Positions 1 to 7,119 of a DNA stretch of 19,935 nt are shown here, in pieces. Position 1 is the stretch's first letter, and each line of letters starts with the position of its first letter. A program made the position numbers and the translations under genes. The notes below the pieces were generated by a model, which did no database searches, was not told the DNA's origin, and worked only from the letters and a program-made list of their open reading frames with translations. This DNA comes from Comamonadaceae bacterium (GTDB lineage: Bacteria; Pseudomonadota; Gammaproteobacteria; Burkholderiales; Burkholderiaceae_C). The stretch is from assembly GCA_947478935.1 (NCBI GenBank), contig CANJXV010000014.1, positions 1 to 19,935 on the forward strand. Direction: 5' to 3'.

Positions 1-250
1 CAAAAGAAAGTAACCAAAGAAAAGGCGAGCCAAAGGCCGTGCCCCTGCGGGGTGCCTTGCGCTACTCGCGCCGCCCGGGGTCGGGCGCAAACTCGCTACG
101 CTCAAACAAGCGCCCGCCCTGATCCGTGCGCCGCTGCGTTGCTCAGCACGGCCTATGGCCTGGGGGAGCGGCGTGTGCTCGTTCGCTGCGCTCACCTTGC
201 ACACGCTTGCAGTCGCGCTGCGCGCGCAGCCGCTGCCGCGCCGAGACAAT
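1..250. repeat. Probable dispersed intergenic repeat element (betaproteobacterial type)
   Basis: The opening stretch (caaaagaaagtaaccaaaga, positions 1-20) followed by alternating short motifs resembles an intergenic element that I recall as recurring in many Burkholderiales and Xanthomonadales genomes. Visible internal structure: two copies of TCGCTrCGCTCA at 93-104 and 183-194; an inverted repeat GGGCGC/GCGCCC at 83-88 and 110-115; and a small CCCC-TGC-GGGG hairpin near 42-52. The recognition is from memory, the boundaries are approximate, and copy number cannot be judged from one window. Confidence 0.4.
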
Positions 251-363
251 ACGCGTTGACTACGACTGCGACGTTCACCAATCTGCGCAAACAAACCCGC
301 ACCGTAACGCCCCGAATCAAAACCCCTATCCGGCCCAAAAAAAACAAATTGGGTATTCAAGCT

Positions 364-392
364 CCCCTTCACCCCCCGAGGGGGTGAAGGGG
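364..392. repeat. Perfect 13-bp inverted repeat (strong hairpin)
   Basis: The left arm at 364-376 (CCCCTTCACCCCC) is exactly complementary to the right arm at 380-392, with a 3-nt loop CGA. The stem is very GC-rich and would fold in either transcript. There is no T-tract after it on either strand, so it is not a standard intrinsic terminator, though it could slow or end transcription leaving soxB. Confidence 0.8.
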
Positions 393-483
393 CGGGGGGG
401 AAGCGGGGGACAAGACAGCGGGGGAAAAAATAAACGCTTTTCTTCACCCCAGCGGGGGTGAAGGGGCGGGGGGGAAGCGGGGG
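380..483. repeat. Pair of 30-bp direct repeats, G-rich
   Basis: Positions 380-409 and 454-483 are identical over 30 bases, offset by 74 bp. Each unit has G-runs of 5, 4, 7 and 5 separated by short linkers, so each has the sequence pattern of a potential G-quadruplex on the plus strand (C-rich on the soxB-sense strand). Each unit begins with the right arm of a hairpin, at 364-392 and 442-463. This looks like a tandem duplication of a hairpin plus G-tract module. Confidence 0.75.
442..463. repeat. Second copy of the GC-rich hairpin
   Basis: CTTCACCCC at 442-450 pairs with GGGGTGAAG at 455-463 over a 4-nt loop. It is a shorter version of the stem at 364-392. On the minus strand it is followed by an A-rich rather than a T-rich stretch, so terminator function after soxB is possible but not shown by sequence. 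Confidence 0.65.
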
Positions 484-528
484 GTAAACAAAAGCCCCAC
501 AGGGAAAATCTTTAAACATATCCAAACC

Positions 529-1779
529 TCAATGCGCCACACCCGCCGCACCGTGCTCATCAATCAAGTGCCCGGTATTAAATCTATTGAGCTCAAATGC
601 CGCATTGAGCGCATGCGGCCTATCTTGCGCCATGGTGTGCGCCATCACCCAGCCCGAGCCGGGGGTAGCTTTAAAGCCGCCGGTGCCCCAGCCGCAGTTG
701 AAGTACAGGCCTTTGATATGCGTCTTGGAAATAATCGGACAGGCGTCCGGCGCCACATCGACAATGCCGCCCCATTGGCGGTTCATGCGCACGCGCCTGA
801 AGATGGGGAAGAGTTCGCAAATCGCTTGCAGCGTGTGCTCGATGATGGGAAAGCTGCCGCGCTGGCCGTAGCCCACATACGCGTCGATGCCTGCGCCGAT
901 GACCAGGTCGCCTTTATCAGACTGGCTGGCGTAGGCGTGGATGGCATTGGACATGACTACCGTATGCAAAATCGGTTTCATGGGTTCGGACACCAGTGCT
1001 TGCAGCGGGTGGCTTTCTAGGGGCAGGCGGATGCCGGCCATGCTGGCAATCACGCTGCTATGACCGGCTGCAACAACGCCGATTTTTTTGCTTCTGATCA
1101 CGCCGCGTGTGGTCTCGATGCCTACGACCTGGTCGCCTTCGCGCTGCACGCCAATGACTTCGCAGTTTTGGATAATGTCCACGCCCAGGCGGTCCGCAGC
1201 GCGGGCAAAGCCCCAGGCGATTGCATCATGGCGGGCCACGCCGCCGCGCGGCTGGAAGGAGGCGCCCATGACGGGGTAGCGTAGGCTGTCGCTGGTGTTC
1301 ATGATGGGCACCATGGCCTTGATTTGGGCAGGAGTCAGCACCACGCCATCGACACCGTTCAAGCGGTTGGCATTGACGCGGCGCTCGATGTCGCGCATGT
1401 CTTGTAGCGAGTGGCCCACATTCATCACGCCGCGCTGGCTAAACATGGTGTTGTAGTTGAGGTCTTGCGACAAGCCTTCCCATAGTTGCAAGGCTTTTTC
1501 ATACAGATGGGTAGCGTCGTCCCATAAATAGTTGGAACGCACGATGGTGGTATTGCGCGCGGTGTTGCCGCCGCCTAACCAGCCGCGTTCAACCACCGCG
1601 ATATTGCGCATGCCGTGTTCTTTGGCCAAGTAGTAGGCCGTGGCTAAGCCGTGGCCGCCGCCGCCCACGACGATGGCGTCGTAGCTAGATTTAGGCTCGG
1701 GGCTACGCCATTGTTTTTGCCAGTTCTCGTGGTAAGACATGGCATTGCGCGCCAGCGCAAAAATAGAAAAGTGGCTCAC
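529..1779 (-). CDS. soxB: Sarcosine oxidase beta subunit family protein (SoxB), without soxDAG beside it
   Basis: A 416-residue flavoprotein of the DAO/SoxB family. In heterotetrameric sarcosine oxidase the beta subunit carries FAD and covalent FMN and oxidatively demethylates sarcosine to glycine in the cytoplasm. The FAD dinucleotide motif VVGGGGHGLA spans residues 37-46, and the family stretch RGGVARHDA contains His184, which fits the histidine that holds FMN in the family. The length and the N-terminal YHENW..WRSPEPK stretch are typical of SoxB. The chosen start is GTG at 1779, because the SoxB N-terminal leader lies upstream of the first ATG (1740); the Shine-Dalgarno is weak. It starts 10 nt after the small secreted-protein gene, so it is probably cotranscribed with sdaA. 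The operon ends here: soxD, soxA and soxG are absent. It may work with subunits encoded elsewhere or as a stand-alone N-methyl-amine oxidase. Confidence 0.88.
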   Translation of the reverse strand: MSHFSIFALARNAMSYHENWQKQWRSPEPKSSYDAIVVGGGGHGLATAYYLAKEHGMRNIAVVERGWLGGGNTARNTTIVRSNYLWDDATHLYEKALQLWEGLSQDLNYNTMFSQRGVMNVGHSLQDMRDIERRVNANRLNGVDGVVLTPAQIKAMVPIMNTSDSLRYPVMGASFQPRGGVARHDAIAWGFARAADRLGVDIIQNCEVIGVQREGDQVVGIETTRGVIRSKKIGVVAAGHSSVIASMAGIRLPLESHPLQALVSEPMKPILHTVVMSNAIHAYASQSDKGDLVIGAGIDAYVGYGQRGSFPIIEHTLQAICELFPIFRRVRMNRQWGGIVDVAPDACPIISKTHIKGLYFNCGWGTGGFKATPGSGWVMAHTMAQDRPHALNAAFELNRFNTGHLIDEHGAAGVAH

Positions 1780-1789
1780 GTGGGTACTT

Positions 1790-2197
1790 TCATTGCGGCA
1801 TTAGGAAAGGATTGACGGGCGAAGAAGCAGGTGCTTGCGGCGCAGCGTTGGTAGCAGGGTCTGCGCAGGCCATGGTGCATTGCAGGTAGTTGTTGTCGCA
1901 CTGTTGCTTTTGCTCCATGGTCAGATTTTTATCATTGCGGTATTTGTCCTGGCGCTGCTGCAGCCAGGAACCCGAGTCCACATTGTTTTCATCGCGGTTG
2001 CGCCACAGCGTGATGTTTTTATCCAAAAACATGCGCGCGCTTTCCAACCACATGGGCCGTGTAATCTCTTTGAGACACTGGGTTTTTTCGGCATTGCACA
2101 TAGGGCGGCACATACCGATTTGCTGGGCCATGGCAGCGCTGCCGGAGCAAAAAAGCCATAGCGCCACACCCAGCCCCACCACTTTTTGAAGCAACAC
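1790..2197 (-). CDS. Small secreted protein with mirror-symmetric cysteine pattern (unknown function)
   Basis: I do not recognise this 135-residue protein. It has a signal peptide: hydrophobic residues about 5-20, then AMA|QQ as a likely signal peptidase I site after residue 24. The mature part has six cysteines, C30, C34, C41, C100, C107 and C111, spaced C-x3-C-x6-C and then C-x6-C-x3-C. The middle (about 45-95) is charged, aromatic and probably helical, and the tail is Pro/Ala-rich. This suggests two antiparallel helices joined by disulfides in the periplasm. The start is GTG at 2197, supported by an AAGAGG ribosome site overlapping the sdaA stop codon; the gaps are 9 nt to sdaA and 10 nt to soxB. 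The tight spacing makes cotranscription with two cytoplasmic enzymes likely, with no obvious functional link. Confidence 0.75.
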   Translation of the reverse strand: MLLQKVVGLGVALWLFCSGSAAMAQQIGMCRPMCNAEKTQCLKEITRPMWLESARMFLDKNITLWRNRDENNVDSGSWLQQRQDKYRNDKNLTMEQKQQCDNNYLQCTMACADPATNAAPQAPASSPVNPFLMPQ

Positions 2198-2202
2198 AGA
2201 GG

Positions 2203-2208
2203 CCTCTT
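2203..2208 (-). promoter_or_regulatory. Ribosome binding site for the secreted-protein gene
   Basis: Minus-strand AAGAGG lies 5 nt before the GTG at 2197 and overlaps the TAA stop of sdaA. It supports the GTG start and suggests translational coupling to sdaA. Confidence 0.6.
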
Positions 2209-3610
2209 AGCATTCGATGACATTGACGGCCAGCCCACCCCGGCTCGTCTCTTTGTATTTTGTCATCATGTCGCGCCCGGTATCTCGCATGGTTTTAATC
2301 ACCTGGTCTAGAGACACAAAATGCGTGCCGTCGCCGCGCATGGCCATGCGGGCTGCGTTGAGCGCTTTGACCGAGCCCATGGCATTGCGCTCGATGCATG
2401 GAATCTGCACACGCCCGCCAACCGGGTCGCAGGTCAGGCCCAGGTTGTGTTCCATGCCGATCTCGGCGGCGTTTTCTACCTGGGCCGGGCTGCCGCCCAT
2501 CACGGCGGCCAGGCCCGCTGCAGCCATCGAGCAGGCTACGCCCACCTCGCCCTGGCAGCCCACTTCGGCGCCGCTGATGGAGGCGTTTTCTTTGTACAAG
2601 AGGCCAATCGCCCCGGCGGTCAGCAAAAAGTCGCGTATGCCTTGTTGGTTGGCGCCTGAAATAAAGCGCTCGTAATAGTGCATCACCGCTGGGATAATGC
2701 CCGCCGCGCCATTGGTGGGCGCTGTCACCACACGGCCTCCGGCAGCGTTTTCCTCGTTCACCGCCATGGCATAGACGTTGACAAAGTCCAATATCGTTAA
2801 TTGGTCGCGCAGCGCCTCTTCCGGGCGGGTGCTCAGGCTGCGGTGCAATTCGGCGGCGCGGCGCTTAACCATCAAATTGCCGGGCAGGTGGCCATCGGTG
2901 CGTATGCCACGCGCAACACAGGCCTTCATCGCGTCCCAGATCGCGTCCAAACCGGCATCCAATTGGGCATCTGTGCGCCAGGCGCGTTCGTTGGCACGCA
3001 TCACCTGCGCAATGGACATGCCGGTGCTTGCGGTGATACCCAGCAATGCATCACCGCTTAAAAAAGGATGGGCCAATACCGTACGGTCGGCCACGATACG
3101 CGGCGCTTCGTGGGTGGCGGCGTGTTCGGCATCGGCATCTTCTTGCGACACCACAAAGCCACCACCTACCGAAAAATAACGGCGCTCTTGCAACAAGCCG
3201 CCCTCTGCATCCATCGCCATGAACTTGACGCCATTGGGGTGGAAAGACATGGTTTCACGCCGCAAAAACAGCACATCAGTTTTTTCGGCGAAGGTGATCG
3301 GGTGGCTGCCTTGCAAATACAGGATTTTTTCTTTGCGGATTTTTCTCAAACGCATATCGATAGTGTCCGGGTCGATGGTGTCGGGCATCAGGCCTTCCAG
3401 ACCTAGCATCACGGCGGTATCGGTGCCGTGGCCTTTACCCGTGGCGCCCAGCGAGCCGTAAAGACGCACCTCCACCCGGGCGGTGGCGGCCAGCATGCCG
3501 TCCTGGCCAAGCGCTTTGGCGAACATGGCGGCCGCCTTCATCGGGCCTACAGTGTGAGAGGAGGAGGGACCAATTCCGATTTTGAAAAGATCAAAAACGC
3601 TTAACGACAT
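2207..3610 (-). CDS. sdaA: L-serine ammonia-lyase (L-serine dehydratase), iron-sulfur, single-chain
   Basis: A 467-residue cytoplasmic enzyme converting L-serine to pyruvate and ammonia with a [4Fe-4S] cluster. The N-terminal FDLFKIGIGPSSSHTVGP signature is at residues 6-23 (beta domain). The C-terminal catalytic domain carries cysteines C352, C394 and C405, and the protein ends in Cys467 (NVIEC). These match, with a constant offset of 9, the cluster cysteines and the C-terminal 'tail-in-mouth' cysteine described for the Legionella enzyme (numbers recalled from memory). The length is normal. The ATG at 3610 has an upstream AGGG at 8 nt. It is the first gene of the sdaA / secreted protein / soxB operon and divergent from the MttB-family gene. 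In this context it fits the last step of betaine, sarcosine, glycine, serine catabolism to pyruvate; it could equally serve general serine catabolism. Confidence 0.95.
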   Translation of the reverse strand: MSLSVFDLFKIGIGPSSSHTVGPMKAAAMFAKALGQDGMLAATARVEVRLYGSLGATGKGHGTDTAVMLGLEGLMPDTIDPDTIDMRLRKIRKEKILYLQGSHPITFAEKTDVLFLRRETMSFHPNGVKFMAMDAEGGLLQERRYFSVGGGFVVSQEDADAEHAATHEAPRIVADRTVLAHPFLSGDALLGITASTGMSIAQVMRANERAWRTDAQLDAGLDAIWDAMKACVARGIRTDGHLPGNLMVKRRAAELHRSLSTRPEEALRDQLTILDFVNVYAMAVNEENAAGGRVVTAPTNGAAGIIPAVMHYYERFISGANQQGIRDFLLTAGAIGLLYKENASISGAEVGCQGEVGVACSMAAAGLAAVMGGSPAQVENAAEIGMEHNLGLTCDPVGGRVQIPCIERNAMGSVKALNAARMAMRGDGTHFVSLDQVIKTMRDTGRDMMTKYKETSRGGLAVNVIEC

Positions 3611-3754
3611 GTATGAAACCCTAAAAAACCGCAGACGGGGATTGTGAATTGGGCAAGCCAGTGCATATTGTTCGCCATACGACGCGCCACGATGCTTGTG
3701 CGACAGGCCCTCTGGCGTTTAGATGCAAGTAGGTGTCGCAGTATGACTTGGGCT

Positions 3755-3794
3755 AGGCTTGGGCACTGGGGATACTCATTGGTGCCCCCAGCCT
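3755..3794 (+). promoter_or_regulatory. Imperfect stem-loop in the leader of the MttB-family gene
   Basis: AGGCTTGGGCAC at 3755-3766 and GTGCCCCCAGCCT at 3782-3794 form an imperfect inverted repeat with a 15-nt loop. It lies just upstream of the ribosome site at 3805-3809, in the 205-bp divergent region between sdaA and the methyltransferase gene. It could be an operator or a leader hairpin. I found no convincing sigma-70 promoter for either gene. Confidence 0.3.
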
Positions 3795-3804
3795 TGTACC
3801 GATT

Positions 3805-3809
3805 GGAGA
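3805..3809 (+). promoter_or_regulatory. Ribosome binding site deciding the MttB-family start
   Basis: GGAGA lies 6 nt before the ATG at 3816. It favours this start over an upstream in-frame TTG at 3759, which would add 19 residues unlike the family N-terminus. Confidence 0.75.
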
Positions 3810-3815
3810 TTTGCC

Positions 3816-5402
3816 ATGGATGATAGTGTGACCCTGACCGCAGCCGACAGCGCGCCGCGTACCCGCCGCAGTGCCGGAGGTCGCGAGGTCAAGCGCGCGT
3901 TGCGTTCAGCCCGTGCGACACAGGCCGCGCCCTTCATCACGCGCAATATTCCTTATTACGAAGTGCTGGACGAAGAGGGCCTGGCCATCATCGAGCGCAA
4001 TGCCAACACCATCTTGGAAGAAGTAGGCATCGATTTTCGCGACGACGCTGAAGCCCTGGACATTTGGCGCAAAGCGGGTGCTGAAGTGACGGGCGAGCGT
4101 GTGCGCTTTCCCGGCGGCATGTGCCGCGCCATCGTGCAAGCTAGCGCGCCACGCCAATTTACCCAGCACGCGCGCAACCCGGCGCATAACGTGGTCATCG
4201 GCGGCAAAAACACGGTGTTTGCGCCTTCCTACGGCTCGCCCTTTGTGCGCGACCTGGACAAGGGCCGCCGCTACGCCACCTTGCACGACTTTGAAAACTT
4301 TGTGAAGCTGGCCTATATGGCCAATTCCATCCACCACAGCGGCGGCACGATTTGCGAGCCGGTCGACCTGCCAGTGAACAAGCGCCATTTCGACATGGTG
4401 TATGCGCACATGAAGTACAGCGACAAGCCATTCATGGGCTCAGTCACTAAGCCCGAGCGCGCGCAAGACACGGTAGAAATGGCCGCGCGTCTATTTGGCG
4501 ACAACTTTATAGACCCGGCCACCGGCAAAAACCGCACGGTTTGCATTAGCCTGATCAACGCTAACTCGCCCATGACTTTTGACGAGACCATGCTGGGCGC
4601 GGCCAAAGTCTATGCGCGGGCTAACCAGGCCACCATCATCACGCCCTTTATTCTGGCGGGCGCCATGTCGCCGGTCACCGTAGCGGGCACCTGCGCCCAA
4701 ACCCTGGCCGAAGCGCTGGCGGGCATGGCGTTTGTACAGCTGGTCAACCCCGGCGCCCCGGTGGTGCTGGGCAGTTTTGCATCCTCGGTGTCTATGCAGT
4801 CGGGCGCGCCCACCTTCGGCACACCAGAACCCGCGCTCGTGCTCTATGTCATGGCCGCGCTGGCGCGCCGTCTGGGTGTGCCCTTTCGCTCCGGTGGTGG
4901 CTTGTGCGGCTCCAAAATTGCCGATGCGCAAGCCGCCTCCGAGTCCGCCAACACCATGATTCCCACCTGCCTGGCCGGCGTCAACTTTGTGTTGCACACC
5001 GCAGGTTGGCTCGAAGGCGGTTTGTCCATGGGCTATGAAAAATTCATCATGGACTGCGACCAAGCCGGCATGATGCACACCTTGATGGCTGGCGTGGACA
5101 TGAGCGAAAACGGGCAGGCCATGGACGCCATCCGCGAAGTGGGTCCGGGCAAACACTTTTTAGGCTGCGCCCATACCCAGGCTAATTTCGAAACCGCGTT
5201 TTACCGCTCCCCAATTACCGATAACAATAGCTTTGAACAGTGGGAAGCCGAAGGCGGCGTGGACCTATCGGTGCGCGCCAATTCCCTGTGGAAGAAAAAC
5301 CTGGCCGAGTACGAAGCTCCAGCCATGGATCAGGCCGCCGATGAGGCGATTCTGGACTACGTTAATCGGCGCAAGGCTTCTTTTGCGGATTCCAATATCT
5401 GA
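3816..5402 (+). CDS. Trimethylamine methyltransferase (MttB) superfamily protein, non-pyrrolysine
   Basis: A 528-residue protein of the MttB superfamily, TIM-barrel methyltransferases that move a methyl group from a quaternary or tertiary amine to a corrinoid protein. The frame is open throughout, with no internal TAG, so it lacks the pyrrolysine of archaeal MttB and resembles the non-Pyl branch that includes the glycine betaine methyltransferase MtgB. The N-terminal 50 residues are basic and low-complexity; the family core begins near ITRNIPYYEVLDEEGL. A conserved Gly-rich stretch with GGGLCGSKIADAQA lies near residue 360. The start is set by GGAGA 6 nt before ATG. It is divergent from sdaA and near soxB, consistent with glycine betaine demethylation. 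No corrinoid protein or reactivase is in the window, so the methyl acceptor is unknown. The substrate is inferred from context only. Confidence 0.88.
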   Translation: MDDSVTLTAADSAPRTRRSAGGREVKRALRSARATQAAPFITRNIPYYEVLDEEGLAIIERNANTILEEVGIDFRDDAEALDIWRKAGAEVTGERVRFPGGMCRAIVQASAPRQFTQHARNPAHNVVIGGKNTVFAPSYGSPFVRDLDKGRRYATLHDFENFVKLAYMANSIHHSGGTICEPVDLPVNKRHFDMVYAHMKYSDKPFMGSVTKPERAQDTVEMAARLFGDNFIDPATGKNRTVCISLINANSPMTFDETMLGAAKVYARANQATIITPFILAGAMSPVTVAGTCAQTLAEALAGMAFVQLVNPGAPVVLGSFASSVSMQSGAPTFGTPEPALVLYVMAALARRLGVPFRSGGGLCGSKIADAQAASESANTMIPTCLAGVNFVLHTAGWLEGGLSMGYEKFIMDCDQAGMMHTLMAGVDMSENGQAMDAIREVGPGKHFLGCAHTQANFETAFYRSPITDNNSFEQWEAEGGVDLSVRANSLWKKNLAEYEAPAMDQAADEAILDYVNRRKASFADSNI

Positions 5403-5439
5403 GAGGGCAGCGCATCAACCGCATTGATAAGGCTTCATG

Positions 5440-5468
5440 AAAAAGGCTCGCAGTTGCGAGCCTTTTTT
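5440..5468. terminator. Bidirectional intrinsic terminator
   Basis: GGCTCGC at 5445-5451 pairs with GCGAGCC at 5456-5462 over a 4-nt loop, flanked by an A-tract at 5440-5444 and a T-tract at 5463-5468. It therefore works for both the plus-strand methyltransferase gene and the minus-strand ABC operon, which converge here. Confidence 0.9.
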
Positions 5469-5487
5469 GTTGGCCAGTGGTATTGAC

Positions 5488-7104
5488 TTAAGCCGCTGTC
5501 TTTTGCCGTTTAGCCAGCGCCTCGTCCAACCAATCGACACGCATTTCGGGTACTGCCGTGATCAGCTTTTGGGTGTAAGGATGCTCGGGGTTTTCGAAGA
5601 TTTTGTCGGTGGTGTCAAAGGCCACAAACTGGCCTTGCAGCATCACGGCGGTGCGGTGGGCGATGCGGTGCACTACGTCCAGGTCGTGGGTAATGAGGAT
5701 GTAAGACAGGCCCAACTCGCGCTGCAATTTGCGCAACAGAGTCAAGATTTCTTCGGCGACTAGCGGGTCAAGCGCCGAGGTGGGCTCGTCCAAAATGATG
5801 AGGTCGGGCTTGGCCGCCAACGCACGAGCGATGCAAACGCGTTGTTTTTGTCCGCCGGACAACTGGCCCGGGCGGCGCTCTAGGTAGTCGTGTGGTAACT
5901 CCACCAGTGTCATGAGTTCTTGGGCGCGCGCATTGACCTCAGCGCGATCGGCGCCGAAATAAAACTCTACTGGTCGGCCGATGATCTCGCGCAGCGTCTG
6001 GCGCGGATTGATTGCTACATCGGGGATTTGATAGACCAATTGAATCGTACGTTTGAGTTCTTTGCTGCGCTCTTTGAGCGTACTTGGCAGCGCCTTGTCC
6101 TGAAACAGAATCTGCCCGCTGCGCGGTGGCAACAGGCCGGTGATGATGCGCGCCAGGGTGGACTTGCCCGAGCCCGATTCGCCGACCACGGCCACGGTTT
6201 CGCCGCGCTGCACGTCCAGCGACACGCCGCGCACCACATGGAAATCGCCGTAATAGGCGTGGCAGTCCTGGACTTTCAATACGGTTTCTGGCTGTACCGT
6301 GGCACCCACGGCGCGCTCGCTGGCGGCTGCGCCGCGCACCGCAACCAGGCGTGCGGTGTAGTCTTGACGGGCCTCATGCAGAATTTGCTGCGTCAAGCCC
6401 TCTTCCACTTCCTTACCGTGGCGCAGCACCTTGATGCGATCGGCCACCTGGGCTACCACTGCCAAATCGTGGGTGATGTACAAGGCCGCCGTGCGGTACT
6501 GGCGGATCAGTGATTTGAGCAAAATCAGCACTTCAATTTGCGTCGTCACATCCAGCGCGGTGGTGGGCTCATCCAGCACCAGCACATCGGGCCGGCAAGA
6601 CATGGCCATGGCTGCCATCGCGCGCTGCAATTGCCCGCCCGAGACCTGGTGCGGATAGCGGCTGCCGAAGTTTTGCGGGTCCGGCAAGTCAAGCGCTACA
6701 AACAATTCGCGCGCCCAGGCCTCGGCTTGCGGGCGGGTCATCAGTTTATGCAGCACCGGCGCCTCGCAGACCTGGTCCATCAGGCTATGCGCCGGGTTGA
6801 AAGCGGCAGCGGCCGATTGGGCGATATAGGCGATGCGCTTGCCGCGAACCTGGCGTCGGCCTTCGGCATCCAGCGCCCTGATATTGACCCCATCGAGCAC
6901 CACTTCGCCACCAGCGATATGCAAACCGGCACGGGCGTAACACATGCTGGATAAGCCAATGGTGGACTTACCAGCACCGCTTTCGCCGATCAGCCCCAGC
7001 ACTTCGCCGCGCTGCAATCGCAGATCGACGTTATCCACAATGACATTGCCCGCGACGCTCAGCAGCCGCAAGCCGCTGATACTCAAGATAGTGGAATCTT
7101 CCAT
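5488..7104 (-). CDS. Peptide-type ABC importer ATPase, two fused ABC domains (DppD-DppF type)
   Basis: A 538-residue cytoplasmic ATPase holding two complete nucleotide-binding domains, as in GsiA/YejF-type importers. Domain 1: Walker A GESGAGKST (40-48), signature SGGQLQR (155-161), Walker B VLVLDEPTT (174-182). Domain 2: Walker A GESGSGKST (308-316), signature SGGQKQR (416-422), Walker B LIILDEPTS (435-443). The HPYTQKL stretch near 508 is typical of the oligopeptide ATPase C-terminus. The gene starts 15 nt after the inner permease gene and is the last of the importer operon, before the terminator at 5440-5468. The substrate is not readable from the ATPase; the neighbouring carnitine genes suggest quaternary amines such as carnitine or gamma-butyrobetaine. 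Confidence 0.95.
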   Translation of the reverse strand: MEDSTILSISGLRLLSVAGNVIVDNVDLRLQRGEVLGLIGESGAGKSTIGLSSMCYARAGLHIAGGEVVLDGVNIRALDAEGRRQVRGKRIAYIAQSAAAAFNPAHSLMDQVCEAPVLHKLMTRPQAEAWARELFVALDLPDPQNFGSRYPHQVSGGQLQRAMAAMAMSCRPDVLVLDEPTTALDVTTQIEVLILLKSLIRQYRTAALYITHDLAVVAQVADRIKVLRHGKEVEEGLTQQILHEARQDYTARLVAVRGAAASERAVGATVQPETVLKVQDCHAYYGDFHVVRGVSLDVQRGETVAVVGESGSGKSTLARIITGLLPPRSGQILFQDKALPSTLKERSKELKRTIQLVYQIPDVAINPRQTLREIIGRPVEFYFGADRAEVNARAQELMTLVELPHDYLERRPGQLSGGQKQRVCIARALAAKPDLIILDEPTSALDPLVAEEILTLLRKLQRELGLSYILITHDLDVVHRIAHRTAVMLQGQFVAFDTTDKIFENPEHPYTQKLITAVPEMRVDWLDEALAKRQKTAA

Positions 7105-7119
7105 ACTCTGCGGTCTTTC

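Larger units (their letters stand above)
1..528. other. Gene-free GC-rich intergenic region with repeats
   Basis: No credible gene is present. Open frames across 52-461 are rich in Arg, Ala and Pro, resemble no family I know, and run through the repeats and hairpins listed separately. The stretch lies downstream of soxB on the minus strand. No classic hairpin plus T-run terminator is seen directly after the soxB stop; the nearest structures are the GC-rich hairpins at 442-463 and 364-392. The next gene to the left is outside the window. Confidence 0.7.

Noticed and set aside
52..461. Two overlapping plus-strand open frames of 111 codons
   Set aside because: They run through the dispersed repeat and the GC-rich hairpins, have Arg/Ala/Pro-rich low-complexity translations and resemble no known family.
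380..483. Possible CRISPR-like repeat pair
   Set aside because: There are only two copies, the units are homopolymer-rich and associated with hairpins, and no cas genes are nearby.
4491..5156. Long minus-strand frame (221 codons) inside the MttB-family gene
   Set aside because: It is the antisense shadow of a well-conserved gene in high-GC DNA; its translation is His/Gly/Arg-rich with no family features.
3816..5402. Pyrrolysine-containing MttB with TAG read-through
   Set aside because: The full-length frame has no internal TAG, so no amber decoding is needed.
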